This document shows, piece after piece, positions 1 through 11,967 of a stretch of 64,000 bases of DNA. Made by a program: the position numbers and the translations under genes. Every line of letters begins with the position of its first letter. Position 1 is the first letter of the stretch. The stretch lies in the NCBI GenBank assembly GCA_028386065.3, contig JAKUCV010002091.1, positions 55,983 through 119,982 of the forward strand. The letters are read 5' to 3'. The DNA is from Turnera subulata. Lineage: Eukaryota > Streptophyta > Magnoliopsida > Malpighiales > Passifloraceae. The notes below the pieces were generated by a model. The model did no database searches and was not told the DNA's origin. It saw nothing but the letters and a program-made list of their open reading frames with translations.

Positions 1-244
1 TAAATGAAATAAGACAATATTTTAATGAATTAGACCTTAATATTTTTTTATCCTAAAATTAAATCTTCTCATTAATCCTAAGGTTCAAACATATAAATCC
101 CCAATTCATAAAATATATGCATTCTACTAAAATAAATTTTAAATGTGCCTTAGCAAGAGACCAAATCATCTCATTAATCTTATGGTTTGAGCACACTCAA
201 AATCTATGTTAGAAGAATATTTGTGGGTCAAATTTGGGTGTTCA
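1..244 (-). mobile_element. Ty3-type LTR start, inverted and truncated by window edge
   Basis: Read on the minus strand from 244, this begins TGAACACCCAAATTTGACCC and then shares blocks such as 'ATTAATGAGATGATTT' and 'TTTTAGGATAAA' with the plus-strand LTR that begins at 2151. The two are diverged inverted copies of one LTR family, arranged head to head around 245-2150. The copy runs off the left edge, so its far end is not visible. Confidence 0.6.
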
Positions 245-1040
245 CGCATGCCCCAAGTAAGTCTTATCGACACATAGGGTAATATGCCCCGGGAAAATCA
301 ATACCTGGGCTAGCAAGCCCGGAAACCAAATAGGGTAGTATGCTCAGGAGTGATTCTAATCATACGGGGTAGCATGCCCCAAGCGAGTCGCATGGGGTAG
401 CAAACCACAAAAAAACAAATCAAGGGGTAGCATGCCCTGGAAAATCGAAACACGTCAAGGGGTAGCATGCCCCAATAGAGCAAAACATATACAAGGGGTA
501 GCATGCCCCCGTAAATCACACAAATCGAACGGGGTAGCATGCCCCGAAAACACATCACATAGCGGGGTAGCATGCCCCATAAAACTTGACTCAAAACATG
601 GGGTACGTACGGGGTCTTTTGAACTGATTTTTTGTACCCCATTGTACGGGGCCTTTTGAACTGAGTTTTGTATCTCATCGTACGGGGCCCTTTTGTTTAG
701 TGCACTTTCCCCATCGTACGGGGGCTTCTAAATTGTGTAATTTGCCCCATCGTACGTGGTTTCTTAGTTGAGTGTTTACCCCATCGTACGGGGTTATTAA
801 GTTTCCAATCAAGGGGTAGCATGCCTAAAAAAATCGACTCAAAAATGGGGTAGCATGTCGTGGAAAAATCAATTCAAATAATGGGGTAGCATTCCCCAGA
901 AAAATCAATTCAAACAATGGGGTAGCATGCCCCAAAAAGTCAAACAAATTAGGCCCCCTATGCCCTTTTAAAAGTCGGTTCATTAATGTGGGGTAGCATG
1001 CCTCTTGTTTCAAAAGTGGGCCCGCCATGCCGCTCGCATC
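245..1040. repeat. Hairpin minisatellite (GGGGTAGCATGCCCC / CCCCATCGTACGGGG)
   Basis: Two 15-bp self-complementary motifs recur about every 35 bp. GGGGTAGCATGCCCC and variants occur roughly 14 times at about 275-600 and 810-1000. CCCCATCGTACGGGG and variants occur about 6 times between roughly 600 and 800. Spacers are AT-rich and variable. Each motif can fold with 4-bp G/C arms. Degraded ATGCCCC motifs continue to about 1340. Open reading frames here are by-products of the repeat. Confidence 0.85.
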
Positions 1041-2022
1041 ATTTTACCAAAGGTTGGGCCTTACAACTCGTTCCATCGAGAATGCCCAAAATCCATATCA
1101 ACTTTCTAAAAAACTGGGCCTTACCACTCATTCCATTTGAGAAGGCCCATGATGTAGGAGTACTTCAAAACTCATGGCAGCTATGCCTCTATTGCGTGGC
1201 GTCAACTCAACGAGTCAAAAACCGAGGCATGACATGCCCCTTGTCTGCTACTGGAATCTAATTCTCGGATATGGGCATGGCATGCTAGTTGGTCTACGAC
1301 CAATGATGTTTGCAAGATTCAGGCACGCCATGCCCCTTCAGCCAATAACTCTACGACATCTAAGCCTGCATAAGATGATGAACCTTCGATGTGGTCACCT
1401 TCATTAAAAACTCATTTTCAATCAAATCTACCTTATTTAAGAAACCAACATCCTATGTCTAAGTGATGCATGAACATGTCTAAATGTGTTGTCTTTTCAA
1501 TTCATGGGGGATGCTCCCTAATTTCTACATGATTGATGCAAGTGCTCTCTACTTCTACATGATGTGTTGTTTTCTTTTTCTTTTTTTCTTTTTCTTTTCT
1601 GAATGCAAGTGCCATCTACTACTACATGATGTTGTTGTGTGCGAAATGTCCCTCATATGATGCATGAATTTTGAAAGTTATCTGAGCCAGGATGGAAGTC
1701 AAGCTATTTTGAAAATAAAGGCGAGTTATCCCATAAATGAAACACCCGTATCCCAAAATAATCAATTAAATTAATTATAACAGGTGAAATGACCAAATTG
1801 CCCTTCTAACCATAAAGTCATAAATCACATATCTAATCATAACAAAGCGAGTCATGCTCAACAGTCATATCATGTCATCAGGCACACAATACAAATTATG
1901 GTATGTTAGCAAACAAGGCACGTAACACAAAAAAACCATACTAACAGGCATTGTTCATCACATAGGCACACTGTACACATAATGAGGCACACAACAGCAA
2001 AGTTATCATCATCAACATACAG
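1041..2022. other. Unassigned AT-rich stretch
   Basis: No supported gene. The first 300 bp carry decayed copies of the ATGCCCC motif. About 1565-1600 is a T-rich tract. The rest resembles non-coding retrotransposon sequence, with no domain or boundary that I can place. Confidence 0.5.
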
Positions 2023-2150
2023 CATGCAACAGCAACATTAACACAGCAGGCATTCAAACATACCGCATCCAATGCCAAACAAGTATTACCACTCATATAC
2101 CATGTCAATTAACTGAGTATTGTAAGCAATAACGCATACAAAGGTTTATA
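2023..2150 (+). repeat. About 127-bp direct repeat, copy 1 (copy 2 at 13865-13989)
   Basis: Starts near 'caacattaacacagcaggca' and ends 'aaggtttatatg', directly before the LTR start at 2151. The second copy, at 13865-13989, differs by scattered substitutions and one small deletion. Together the copies bracket the nested retrotransposon block 2151-13864. Confidence 0.75.
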
Positions 2151-2980
2151 TGTATGAACACCCAAATTTGACCCACGAACATTTCACTAAAATTAGATTC
2201 TAAACATGCTCATGCTCAAGGTTAATGAGATGATTTGATTTTGAGTGAAGGCCTGATAGGAATTTAACTTAGTGAAATTAATGTATTTTGATAATCTAAA
2301 CCTTCATGTGTTTAATCTTAGGGTTAATGAGATGATTTAACCTTAGGATAAAATGTATAATAAGGTTTATGTGCATTAAAATATGTTGCTTGGGCTCTTC
2401 TAGTTATTTTCGACCCAATGATATTGAGATGATTTATTTTTGGGTTAAGAATGGGTTTAAAAATCCAAATTAATTCTCCAGAGTTTGTCCAGCCCACTAA
2501 CACATTTCTTGCAGATCAATTTTATAGCTCTGATTTTCCAAATTATCATTTAAGTAGATTTTGTGTTTTTGGTATGATTTTGGGTGTTAATGTGTAATCT
2601 TTTGATTATGGAATGATTTAGGAGAGTGATAATCAAGTAATTGAGTGATTTTGGGTTGATTAGGGGTTGATTATGCGGTAGGATCAAATCAGAGCTGAAT
2701 TAGGGGGATTTGGGGGTCGGAAAAGGAAAGAACGAGTGACACGCGGGGTGACCGGCGGTCCTCTCGCGACGACCGCCGTGTGCCGGCGGGCTTCCCCACA
2801 TGACCGCCGGCCATGGCTGTCATAAGGAGGATGACGACCGGCAATGGCGGTCATTCCTGCCCAGGATCCCCGAAAATCTCCGATTTTGTTTCTTTTTCGA
2901 CCCTACGCGATTTTGGACCAGATTTTCGGGCATATTCTTCACCATTAAGTAGGTCCATGCCCCTAGGCATCCCAGAATAC

Positions 2981-2988
2981 TATAAATA
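2981..2988 (+). promoter_or_regulatory. TATA box of the LTR
   Basis: TATAAATA in a GC-balanced context, followed about 30 bp later by a CA-rich stretch that would be the transcription start. This position inside the LTR is as expected for the U3/R boundary. Confidence 0.55.
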
Positions 2989-3761
2989 GGACCCCTCACA
3001 CACATTTCAAAGGACACACAACATTCTTCACATACACACCCATAAGCCTTGAGTGCTTGGAGAAACCCTACTTCTCCAAGCCTAGAAACATATTCTTATG
3101 CAGAAACTCTGGTGGAATACCATGGGAAGCATCAAACAAGAAGCCAGCAGCAGTAGCAGGTCAAGAGAAGAAGAGGAAGGAGGCAGATTCAAGCAAATCG
3201 GTGGAGAAGAAGTGCTAAACCCGTGGAGAGGAGTTCAGTGCAGACAGTCTCAGTATTTCAGCCATATCTAGAGTTGCAGACATCAGTTTGTTGTAATCTT
3301 GTTGTCTTTGGAAAGATATGAAGTAGTTCTACAACTTTTTTGTTTAGGCCAGACACCAGGTCGACCTCCTTCTTCCCCGAATTCTCTGTTGAAATTCTGC
3401 CCATATTCTATTGCGGGAGTGGTAAGCGCATAGGAGCGAGAGGAGGGCTACATAAGGTAACTCGTTCTGATTCTATTGATTGACTGCTATTGTGAGGTGA
3501 TGATGATAATGATGCTTTTGATGATGTGATTGCTGTGATGCCACGACAAGAACTACGTGGGCTTTGAACCCGGTCACCGGCTTACGTAGATGGTCTCTAG
3601 TGGTGGAGACTCAAGCCCAAATATTTTTATTTTCACTTTTTGTTCCGAACCTTCTTTTCCTTCCCCTCCAATTCAATTTATTTTTATGTGATTTGTTCCC
3701 ACACTTGCACACGCACACAAGGCACCCTTGTGCTCTTTAATTGCATAAGATTTTGACCCAA

Positions 3762-3794
3762 CACGGATGGGTGCCTAACACCTTCCCATCCGTG
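3762..3794 (+). other. LTR hairpin
   Basis: CACGGATGGG (3762-3771) and CCCATCCGTG (3785-3794) form a perfect 10-bp stem with a 13-nt loop. A second short stem, CACAAGG/CCTTGTG, lies about 40 bp upstream. Likely part of the R/U5 RNA structure of the LTR. Confidence 0.6.
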
Positions 3795-3951
3795 ACGAAC
3801 CCACGATTCCATATCTTTGGTTCGCCATGAGCGGTTGCCTAAGGAGTCATATGAAGGTTTTTCCCAAGTTTTTCCCTTAATAAAACTTGGGTGGCGACTC
3901 CAATGATATGGGATTGACCCGAAGAAGAAGGTGAAAAGAATAGGTGAGAAG

Positions 3952-3956
3952 GCCCA
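3952..3956. repeat. Target-site duplication GCCCA (left)
   Basis: GCCCA directly precedes the TGTCACGCC start of the repeat at 3957. It is repeated exactly at 9914-9918 after the TATTACA end at 9913. The 5-bp length is normal for LTR elements. Confidence 0.9.
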
Positions 3957-6010
3957 TGTCACGCCCCCGCCTAAGCGCGACCGGCCAGGTACCGTGTGCA
4001 CCATCATCGTGCCACAAGGCACCCCAAGGCCTATACACAACCTCACAGAAGCTTGTTGCCTCTGCCTCGCGGGTTACTAACAAGAACATGCGCAGCATAA
4101 ACGGAAACAAACAAGAATGCAAAGGCAACAGAAATACCAAAAAGAATTAAACTCCATATCCTCTAATGTTATAGAATTCTGCTACAAGGGGCACTAACTC
4201 ATACAATGCAAATTATAACCTCTTTTAATACAACTAAATAAATAATACAACTCAGCTATACCCATCAGTTTACGCTGCCCGTACTCTCATCCTCGCACCT
4301 GAAAAACAAGGGGTGCAATTGGGGGGTGAGTCCACTGACTCAGTAAGTACAATCAACTTACTGGCAACAACCAACAATACCAAACAAGCGGCAAATAGCA
4401 TCCAACAGCAAGGTCAACATCTTGACCAAGCGGCCATCAGCACCGCAAGGTCCATCGTTACATATATAGTATAACATCGATACATATAGTATAGCATCCG
4501 TGCAATGCAATGCATGAATGTGCAAACGCTTAGCCCTATTATAGGCACATCAGCTCAGCCAAGGCTTTCATCAACATCATCAGCTTAGCACCATAGGTGC
4601 ATTTCACCAAGCAATTGAGCATCTACCAAGCAAGTAGCACCATCAATCATCACAAGTAAGCAAACCCCACTTACCAAACCATTAGGCACATCAAGCCATC
4701 ATCCATCCCTTTGGAACCCTTAGGCATCTAGGGTTCATACTTCTCTGTAACACACATATAAATATGCATCACAACACAATTCAACCAACCACAACATATA
4801 AAGCACAATTAGATCACATAAATCAATCTTACAGCATCCCGGGCAGAATCTGCCCTGCACCAGCAGAAGCTTCACCGAGGTTGAATACGAACCTAGAGGC
4901 AGAACCGACCTTGGGCATCAACATCAAAGTTGTAACCCTGCCTCTTAGCTTTCCATAGCCACTGAGAACACTCAATTCTAAACTATCTAGCTCCAGATAT
5001 AGCTCCTACACCAACTCGGATTCCTGCAGCAGGCCTGCTGCAGAACAGTGAACTTGTAGAGCACATAACTCTCTCAGTTCAGCTCCAAAATCTACCAAAC
5101 CAAACCGGTGCCCAATTAACGCTATGGAAGTTAGCTAACTCTGGGCTTTGGTTTCACTCAATTCCAACCCATAGTTTGTCCGGAATCGCTATTTTAGTCG
5201 CCAGGGGTCTGATGGCCGAGAGCAGAACCCCTAGTCTCACTCTCCTCCTTTCCCCTCTTTTCTCTCCTTCTCTCTCTCTCTCACCTATCACGAATTTGGT
5301 CTGATCAGAATGAGTGAGAGCTGCTTACTTCCAGCTCTTAAGTGATGGGAAGTAGGTGACTAAGCACCTACTTGCCACACTTGCCAACTTGGTGCCACTT
5401 GCACCAAGTAGCTCTCCACCTCATGCTTGTTTTCCACCAATAGAACCATGACACTCAACCTACTAGCTCACACACCAAACACATTCAGCAGCATATTCCC
5501 GAGCCACATGTCGAACCCTGATTGGTCGATTTGGCAAATTACGCATTTACCCTCATCGTACCCAATTGTGCACCGACGGGCACACCAATGCCCGGTTGTG
5601 CACCGTTCCGCACCAAATCGAACCAACCGATAATCCTCTTGGCCAATCATGCCTCTAGTTAATTTATTACACCAAGTTATCACATTCCTATCATTTCCAA
5701 CCATTAATTGGCCCATTAGACAAGTCGAGCACTCGGGACACCAAACTAGGCCAACCGTGCCATCGGACCACTTCGAGCCCATTTCTGTGCACTAGGCAAG
5801 GCCTATGCGAACCATCTCATCTCAATCCGATATCAATCATGTTACCGAGCCTAAACCCATACCATCATGTACACCCAACATTATCAACATCACCTACTTT
5901 CTCTCGAATACCCTATCCAACCTATACGAACGTGCCGGAAGGACAAGCTACACCCGGATCTCATCATGCAAATACTTCTCTATATTCTAGGGTGTACCTG
6001 GGGTATTACA
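3957..6010 (-). repeat. 3' LTR of the 3957-9913 element
   Basis: 2054 bp, TGTCACGCC to TATTACA on the plus strand. Contains a CT-rich tract near 5245-5285. Short plus and minus ORFs inside it recur in the other LTR because of the duplication and are not genes. Confidence 0.9.
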
Positions 6011-7862
6011 GCACCCCCTCCTTCAAAGAATTTCGTCCTCGAAATTTAGAAGCCATCATAACCTCAAGGACCACTTCAATCCTTTTGTAACTCTCAATCA
6101 TCTTCTTAAACCATCTCATATGCTATTCTATTGTTCCTCTCTCGCTTCAAGCTCTACCTTTAGTAGGTCACTTATTTATAACTCAATCCTGTATATCTCC
6201 AAGTTATTCACCTCGAAATTCATTTTCAAGTTCAACCTCAACTCCTTACTTACATACCTCAAATGACATGTCCATTTCATCAATATACATCCGACACTCC
6301 TTCATGGTCACTTCTCATCATAATCCATTTCACTTACCTCAAATTGTCATATCTCCTACACTCGTAACTCTCATGCCAATCCGTATCACACACCAGCTCG
6401 TGTCACATCTCAATCTCAATCTTATAAATTATAGTTCTCTCAACTATCAATCACTTCTGACCACGGCACAAATGGATAGGCTAAGCAGTACTTATGCCAA
6501 ACTTGCTTAATTCATGTCTTTAAAAACAGTTTCAAAGCAGTAATTGCAAAATCTTCATAAATTGTGGCCACATAGTCAAAGTAGTAAAACTTTGCAATGT
6601 ACCATTAGCCTTCCAAATGTAACCATATAAGTCTCCACTTAACTTCTCGATATGATACATCACTCAATAAGCTACTATAATCCATATACTTATTCTCTCA
6701 TTGCTAATACTTCTACATCTTATTCACTCCACTACGGTGCATTATCCGCTCATTACTATGCCAATTGACCAATAAGGCTATTTACACAAACCGAACCACG
6801 AAACTTGCCACTTGCACATTCATATGTGCACTAGCACTCTAATCATTAATCAAACCAATTGCCCAAACTAGGCCATAAGGTGCACTACTCTCACACTAAT
6901 GCACACTAACGCATGCATAAGCACACCAATTACACTAGTTAAGCCACCAAGATACCCACTCGGACCAATTGTATATAATCAAGTCGATCATGCTTCCGCT
7001 GCGTCACTCCGCTTACCTCAACTCCTTACCATCTCTTTACATAACTCTTCAATATCGTCTCCCATCCACTTCTAACCTCAAGTATTTCCCATAACAAAAG
7101 ACATACTCAATTTTCGTTCAGTTTAAGGTCATAACTCCCAAAAATATATAGTACCTCACAATCACTCCCAAATCGAACGACATACCTCGTCGACATTAAT
7201 ATTCCGCAATCTAACTCCAAGTAATCCAAACCATCTCTATATAATTCAGGGTGTCAACTTCACTCTAATGTATGCTAAGTACCCAAAACATTCATAACCA
7301 TCATCTTCATCCATTACTACTTAAGGCACTTAAAAGCCTAATGTAAACATGAAACATCCTTCAGTTACAAACTCTGAGCCAACAATCACAGCCTATTCCT
7401 TTACACCTTACTCTTCCTTAGATTCCACGACATTTCCTACTGCCCTTCTGTTACTAATGCCAAACTACAGCCTGCAAAGTGCATCCTTATCTCTTTATGC
7501 GCTCACATCTGCTCACAAACTTCTCTCAGGTACCTCGATTCTACTCCAGTCCAAACCATCCAATCCATCATAAAACTTGTTCACCCATTTCCGACACTTC
7601 TTTAAAATCCACGCAATCAACTACTTACTTCCTCCACACTTTATTCCCAACTGCTCCATGTCAATACAATTTGTCCACGAGCTTCCCGAACTACACATCA
7701 AACAAACATCAAAACACAGCAACGTATAGTACACATATAGCACATAAAAATAAGACAAGCGCCTCTCACCTATCCCCCAACCTCTAACTTGATGGGTATT
7801 AGCCAAGACTCAACAGCCTATGCCCCGTAGCAAAATTCTATAACAATGCTCCGCTACCATTC
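6011..7862 (-). other. Non-coding interior of the 3957-9913 element
   Basis: 1852 bp, shorter than each LTR. On the minus strand the polypurine tract sits at about 6011-6023 and the primer site at about 7847-7862. No reading frame over about 100 codons and no retroviral motif. The only pol trace is the GAGGACGAAATTC end motif. Confidence 0.8.
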
Positions 7863-9913
7863 TGTCACGCCCCCGCCTAAGCGCGACCGGCCAGGTACCG
7901 TGTGCACCATCATCGTGCCGCAAGGCACCCCAACGCCTATACACAACCTCACAGAAGCTTGTTGCCTCTGCCTCGCGGGTTACTAACAAGAACATGCGCA
8001 GCATAAACGGAAACAAACAAGAATGCAAAGGCAACAGAAATACCAAAAAGAATTAAACTCCATATCCTCTAATGTTATAGAATTCTGCTACAAGGGGCAC
8101 TAACTCATACAATGCAAATTATAACCTCTTTTAATACAACTAAATAAATAATACAACTCAGCTATACCCATCAGTTTACGCTGCCCGTACTCTCATCCTC
8201 GCACCTGAAAAACAAGGGGTGGAATTGGGGGGTGAGTCCACTGACTCAGTAAGTAGAATCAACTTACTAGCAACAACCAAAAATACCAAACAAGCGGCAA
8301 ATAGCATCCAACAGCAAGGTCAACATCCTGACCAAGCGGCCATCAGCACCGCAAGGTCCATCGTTACATATATAGTATAACATCGATACATATAGTATAG
8401 CATCCGTGCAATGCAATGCATGAATGTGCAAACGCTTAGCCCTATTATGGGCACATCAGCTCAGCCAAGGCTTTCATCAACATCATCAGCTTAGCACCAT
8501 AGGTGCATTTCACCAAGCAATTGAGCATCTACCAAGCAAGTAGCACCATCAATCATCACAAGTAAGCAAACCCCACTTACCAAACCATTAGGCACATCAA
8601 GCCATCATCCATCCATTTGGAACCCTTAGGCATCTAGGGTTCATACTTCTCTGTAACACACATATAAATATGCATCACAACACAATTCAACCAACCACAA
8701 CATATAAAGCACAATTAGATCACATAAATCAATCTTACAGCATCCCGGGCAGAATCTGCCCTGCACCAACAGAAGCTTCACCGAGGTTGAATACGAACCT
8801 AGAGGCATAAACGACCATGGGCATCAACATCAAAGTTGTAGCCCTGCCTCTTAGCTTTCCATGTCCACTAAGAACAATCAATTCTAAACTATCTAGCTCC
8901 AGATATAGCTCCTACACCAACTCGGATTCCTGCAGCAGGCCTGCTGCAGAACAGTGAACTTGTAGAGCGCATAACTCTCTCAGTTCAGCTCCAAAATCTA
9001 CCAAACCGGTTCCCAATTAACTCTATGGAAGTTAGCTAACTCTGGGCTTTGGTTTCACTCAATTCCAACCCATAGTTTGTCCGGAATCGCTATTTTAGTC
9101 GCCAGGGGTCTGTCTGGCCGAGAGCAGAACCCCTAGTCTCACTCTCCTCCTTTCCCCTCTTTTCTCTCCTTCTCTCTCTCTCTCACCTATCACGAATTTG
9201 GTCTGATCAGAATGAGTGAGAGCTGCTTACTTCCAGCTCTTAAGTGATGGGAAGTAGGTGACTAAGCACCTACTTGCCACACTTGCCAACTTGGTGCCAC
9301 TTGCACCAAGTAGCTCTCCACCTCATGCTTGTTTTCCACCAATAGAACCATGACACTCAACCTACTAGCTTACACACCAAACACACTCAGCAGCATATTC
9401 CCAAGCCACATGTCGAACCCTGATTGGTCGGTTTGGCAAATGACACATTTACCCTCATCGCACCCAATTGTGCACCGACGGGCACACCAATGCCCCGGTT
9501 GTGCACCATTCCGCACCAAATCGAACCAACCGATAATCCTCTTGGCCAATCATGCCTCTAGTGAATTTATTACACCAAGTTATCACATTCCTATCATTTC
9601 CAACCATTAATTGGCCCATTAGACAAGTCGAGCACTCGGGACACCAAACTAGGCCAACCGTGCCATCGGACCACTTCGAGCCCATTTCTGTGCACTAGGC
9701 AAGGCCTATGCGAACCATCTCATCTCAATCCGATATCAATCATGTTACCGAGCCTAAACCCATACCATCATGTACACCCAACATTATCAACATCACCTAC
9801 TTTCTCTCGAATACCCTATCCAACCTATACGAACGTGCCGGAAGGACAAGCTACACCCGGATCTCATCATGCAAATACTTCTCTATATTCTAGGGTGTAC
9901 CTGCGGTATTACA
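7863..9913 (-). repeat. 5' LTR of the 3957-9913 element
   Basis: 2051 bp. Same ends as the other LTR. The differences are mostly transitions, plus a 5-bp deletion near 9005. Confidence 0.9.
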
Positions 9914-9918
9914 GCCCA
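9914..9918. repeat. Target-site duplication GCCCA (right)
   Basis: Exact match of 3952-3956, directly after the LTR end. Confidence 0.9.
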
Positions 9919-11640
9919 GGTGATTCTGGGTCGGGTTCTCACACTATGTATTCTTGATCATTATGTGTATAATCTTTATATTATTGTGTGTTTTCATGCA
10001 TTATGTTATTTAGTACTTCAATTTTGCTGATTGAATGTTTTTATCAGGACTTAGTCGATTTTATTGAAGAATGGAAGCTTTTTAACCAAGGTTGGAAACT
10101 AGGCCCAATTTAGTAAACTTTTCTGCATTGAGCACAGCTGAGTATTTTGAAGATTGCGGGAGATCTAGACATCGAAATCAAGTGAAACCAATTGGAGAAG
10201 AAACTAGACTTACATATCTTTCCAATGAGAAAAATTTAATAATTTTGGATTTGTCTATTGGGAGGAGCAAGCAGTCGATTCCAGCCCAAGATACAGATTT
10301 TTCTGTGCCGACCCAAGCCCAGAATTTTGATGATATCTTGATTTACAGAAACCCAATTGAGGAGTTCTTTTTATAAAAAGAAAGTTAAGAGCATTATCTA
10401 GAACTTTCATGAAGATCCCACAATCCAGTTCAGAATTCTTCTAATCGATAATTGCCGTGCAAATTTTGGTTCAGAAAACAGGCAAAAGTCCAACTTTGAG
10501 GGCAAGTCAAGAATTAAATTACCATTCAAAGAAGGAGAGCCCCAACCGACTTTCAGCCCTAAAACCAGTATAAAAGGACCCCTGGAGTTGACTTATTCAG
10601 GAGGCAGAAGTCAGAGGGCGAAGTTCTGCCGGATTGGTTAGTTATTAGGTTACACACACTAGTAGGGTTAGGATTTCGACTCTTTTTGATCCTCTAGGTG
10701 GTGCCGAATTCCTCATCCAATTTCCTTGATTATTCCCCTCAACAATCCAAAGTTTTCCAGCAAGATTTGAAGGTTTAAAGAGTCACAGAATCATAGTACC
10801 AGTTGCAGCAAAAATCGATCCAAGAGAGGAGCAAGTCGACGCCATCAACTCTCTGCAGAAATCGGCCAGCCGACTCTTCTTCCTTCCCTTTACTCGATTT
10901 TCTTTCTGTTTAATTGTTTACTTGATGAATTCTTGTGAGATATTGATTGATTGCTATTTTATTATGAGGAACTAATTCTCTCTTCTAGGACTAGGGATGT
11001 AGCCAATTACTTCTATGGTTTTATAGTTGATGGATTGATTTTATCGAATTGATTGTGTTGATTGTTCAATCTATGTGCGCCGAATTTATTATCTACTTTG
11101 GCTTGATTCTTATTGATTGCAAGATGCGAGAGCTGCGTGATTTATATGATGATACCTAGAAGAACATAGATTGATTGATGCTAAAATATGCGAGAGCTGA
11201 TAGTTTCTTAGGGCTTGATTGATAGTTTTATGCTTAATGAGTTTAGTATGGATGCTAGGCTATGCGAGAGCTAGGTAGTAATCTTTGCTAGATATTTGAT
11301 TCAACATGCGAGAGCTGAGAGTTAAGACATTAGAAACAATTGCTCACAATCACACATAACATCAATAATTTCGTCATCATTAATTATAAACCTAGAAAGT
11401 AATTGTATAAACCCTGATTTCCTAGATTGCTTTAGATATTGATTGAACCCTACGTTAGATTAAGTTTGCAGTTTTTATTTTTTTAATTTGTTAAGTCGAC
11501 ATCACCCTACACCATCTTCATATTGTTTTGCTTTGATAATATTTAGTGCTTGATTAGTTAGTACTTGATTCCTTGTTCCGTGGATCGACTTGATTAGACT
11601 GCTATCTACATAGTACACTGTACGCTTGCAATTATCAACC
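9919..11640 (+). mobile_element. Degraded Ty3-gypsy LTR, upstream member of a pair
   Basis: Resumes the older sequence after the nested element. Shares ordered landmarks with 11968-13864: a 'gagcacag' block, 'gaaactag', 'agggatgtagcc' (near 10990 and 13210) and 'cgtggat' (near 11580 and 13815). Four or more 'gcgagagctg' units lie at 11128-11310, a motif I associate with Athila/Tat LTRs. Ends are not resolvable, and the single short ORF (10092-10376) has no recognisable domain. Confidence 0.5.
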
Positions 11641-11967
11641 GTTGCATTTACTTGTGAGTTATTTTGTGTGTTGTGTTGAGATTGATCAAGATTATAAATT
11701 TGAAAAGTTAGTGCTCAAAGACATGAACACATCAACTAGTATGATCTGTGCGGAAATTTGATCTTCGATTTCTTTGTTAAACTTAGCTGAGTGAAGTGCC
11801 TTGATTTACTTTTGATTTACATGTCTCTATTTAGTCTACGGAAAAAGTTAATTATAAGCAAGTCACATTGGATCAGAGTTGAGAAAAGAAACCACTGCAT
11901 ATCATTGTCACCATGGTTATAATTTGTTTTGCTTGGGGACAAGCAAAAGTTTAGGTGTGGGGGTATT
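11641..11967 (+). other. Remnant interior with polypurine tract
   Basis: Short leftover between two LTR-like blocks. AGGTGTGGGGGT at 11953-11964, directly before TGATATGCAC at 11968, is a typical polypurine tract and LTR start in Athila/Tat-type elements. Nearly all the coding interior has been lost. Confidence 0.5.

Larger units (their letters stand above)
2151..3956 (+). mobile_element. Ty3-gypsy (Tat/Ogre-like) LTR and leader, interrupted at 3957
   Basis: Begins TGTATGAACACCC and carries a TATA box at 2981, a repeated-GATTT middle and a tail with a 10-bp-stem hairpin at 3762-3794. The motif GGTGGCGACTCC near 3890-3901 resembles the primer-site region of Tat-lineage elements. No gag or pol follows, because a younger element inserted at 3957; the older sequence resumes at 9914. 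Assignment to Tat rests on this leader motif only, with no protein domain. Confidence 0.55.
3957..9913 (-). mobile_element. Non-autonomous Ty3-type LTR retrotransposon, complete
   Basis: Two about 2.05-kb direct repeats (3957-6010 and 7863-9913) enclose an 1852-bp interior and are flanked by the 5-bp duplication GCCCA. Orientation is minus. The complement of 6011-6050 reads GAGGACGAAATTC followed by a purine-rich tract and then TGTAATACC, the usual pol-end, polypurine-tract and LTR-start order of chromovirus-type Ty3 elements. The complement of about 7847-7860 is ATGGTAGCGGAGC, matching the primer-site motif of another element at 60885. The LTRs differ at about three dozen positions by eye (about 98% identical), so the insertion is fairly recent. 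No gag, protease, RT or integrase motif is visible, so it would depend on an autonomous partner. Confidence 0.9.

Noticed and set aside
310..678. Minus and plus ORFs over the minisatellite
   Set aside because: Their peptides are translations of the GGGGTAGCATGCCCC repeat and have no conserved domain.
275..1000. CRISPR-like look of regularly spaced palindromic repeats
   Set aside because: The genome is a plant, the repeats are short and degenerate, the spacers are AT-rich relics of the same unit, and no cas genes exist. It is a minisatellite.
5427..6090. Several ORFs repeated at 9329-10030
   Set aside because: They lie inside the two LTRs of one element, so the repetition comes from LTR duplication. 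No retroviral or host domain.
10092..10376. 94-codon ORF
   Set aside because: Lies in LTR-like sequence, has no recognised domain and no counterpart frame in the related LTR at 11968-13864.
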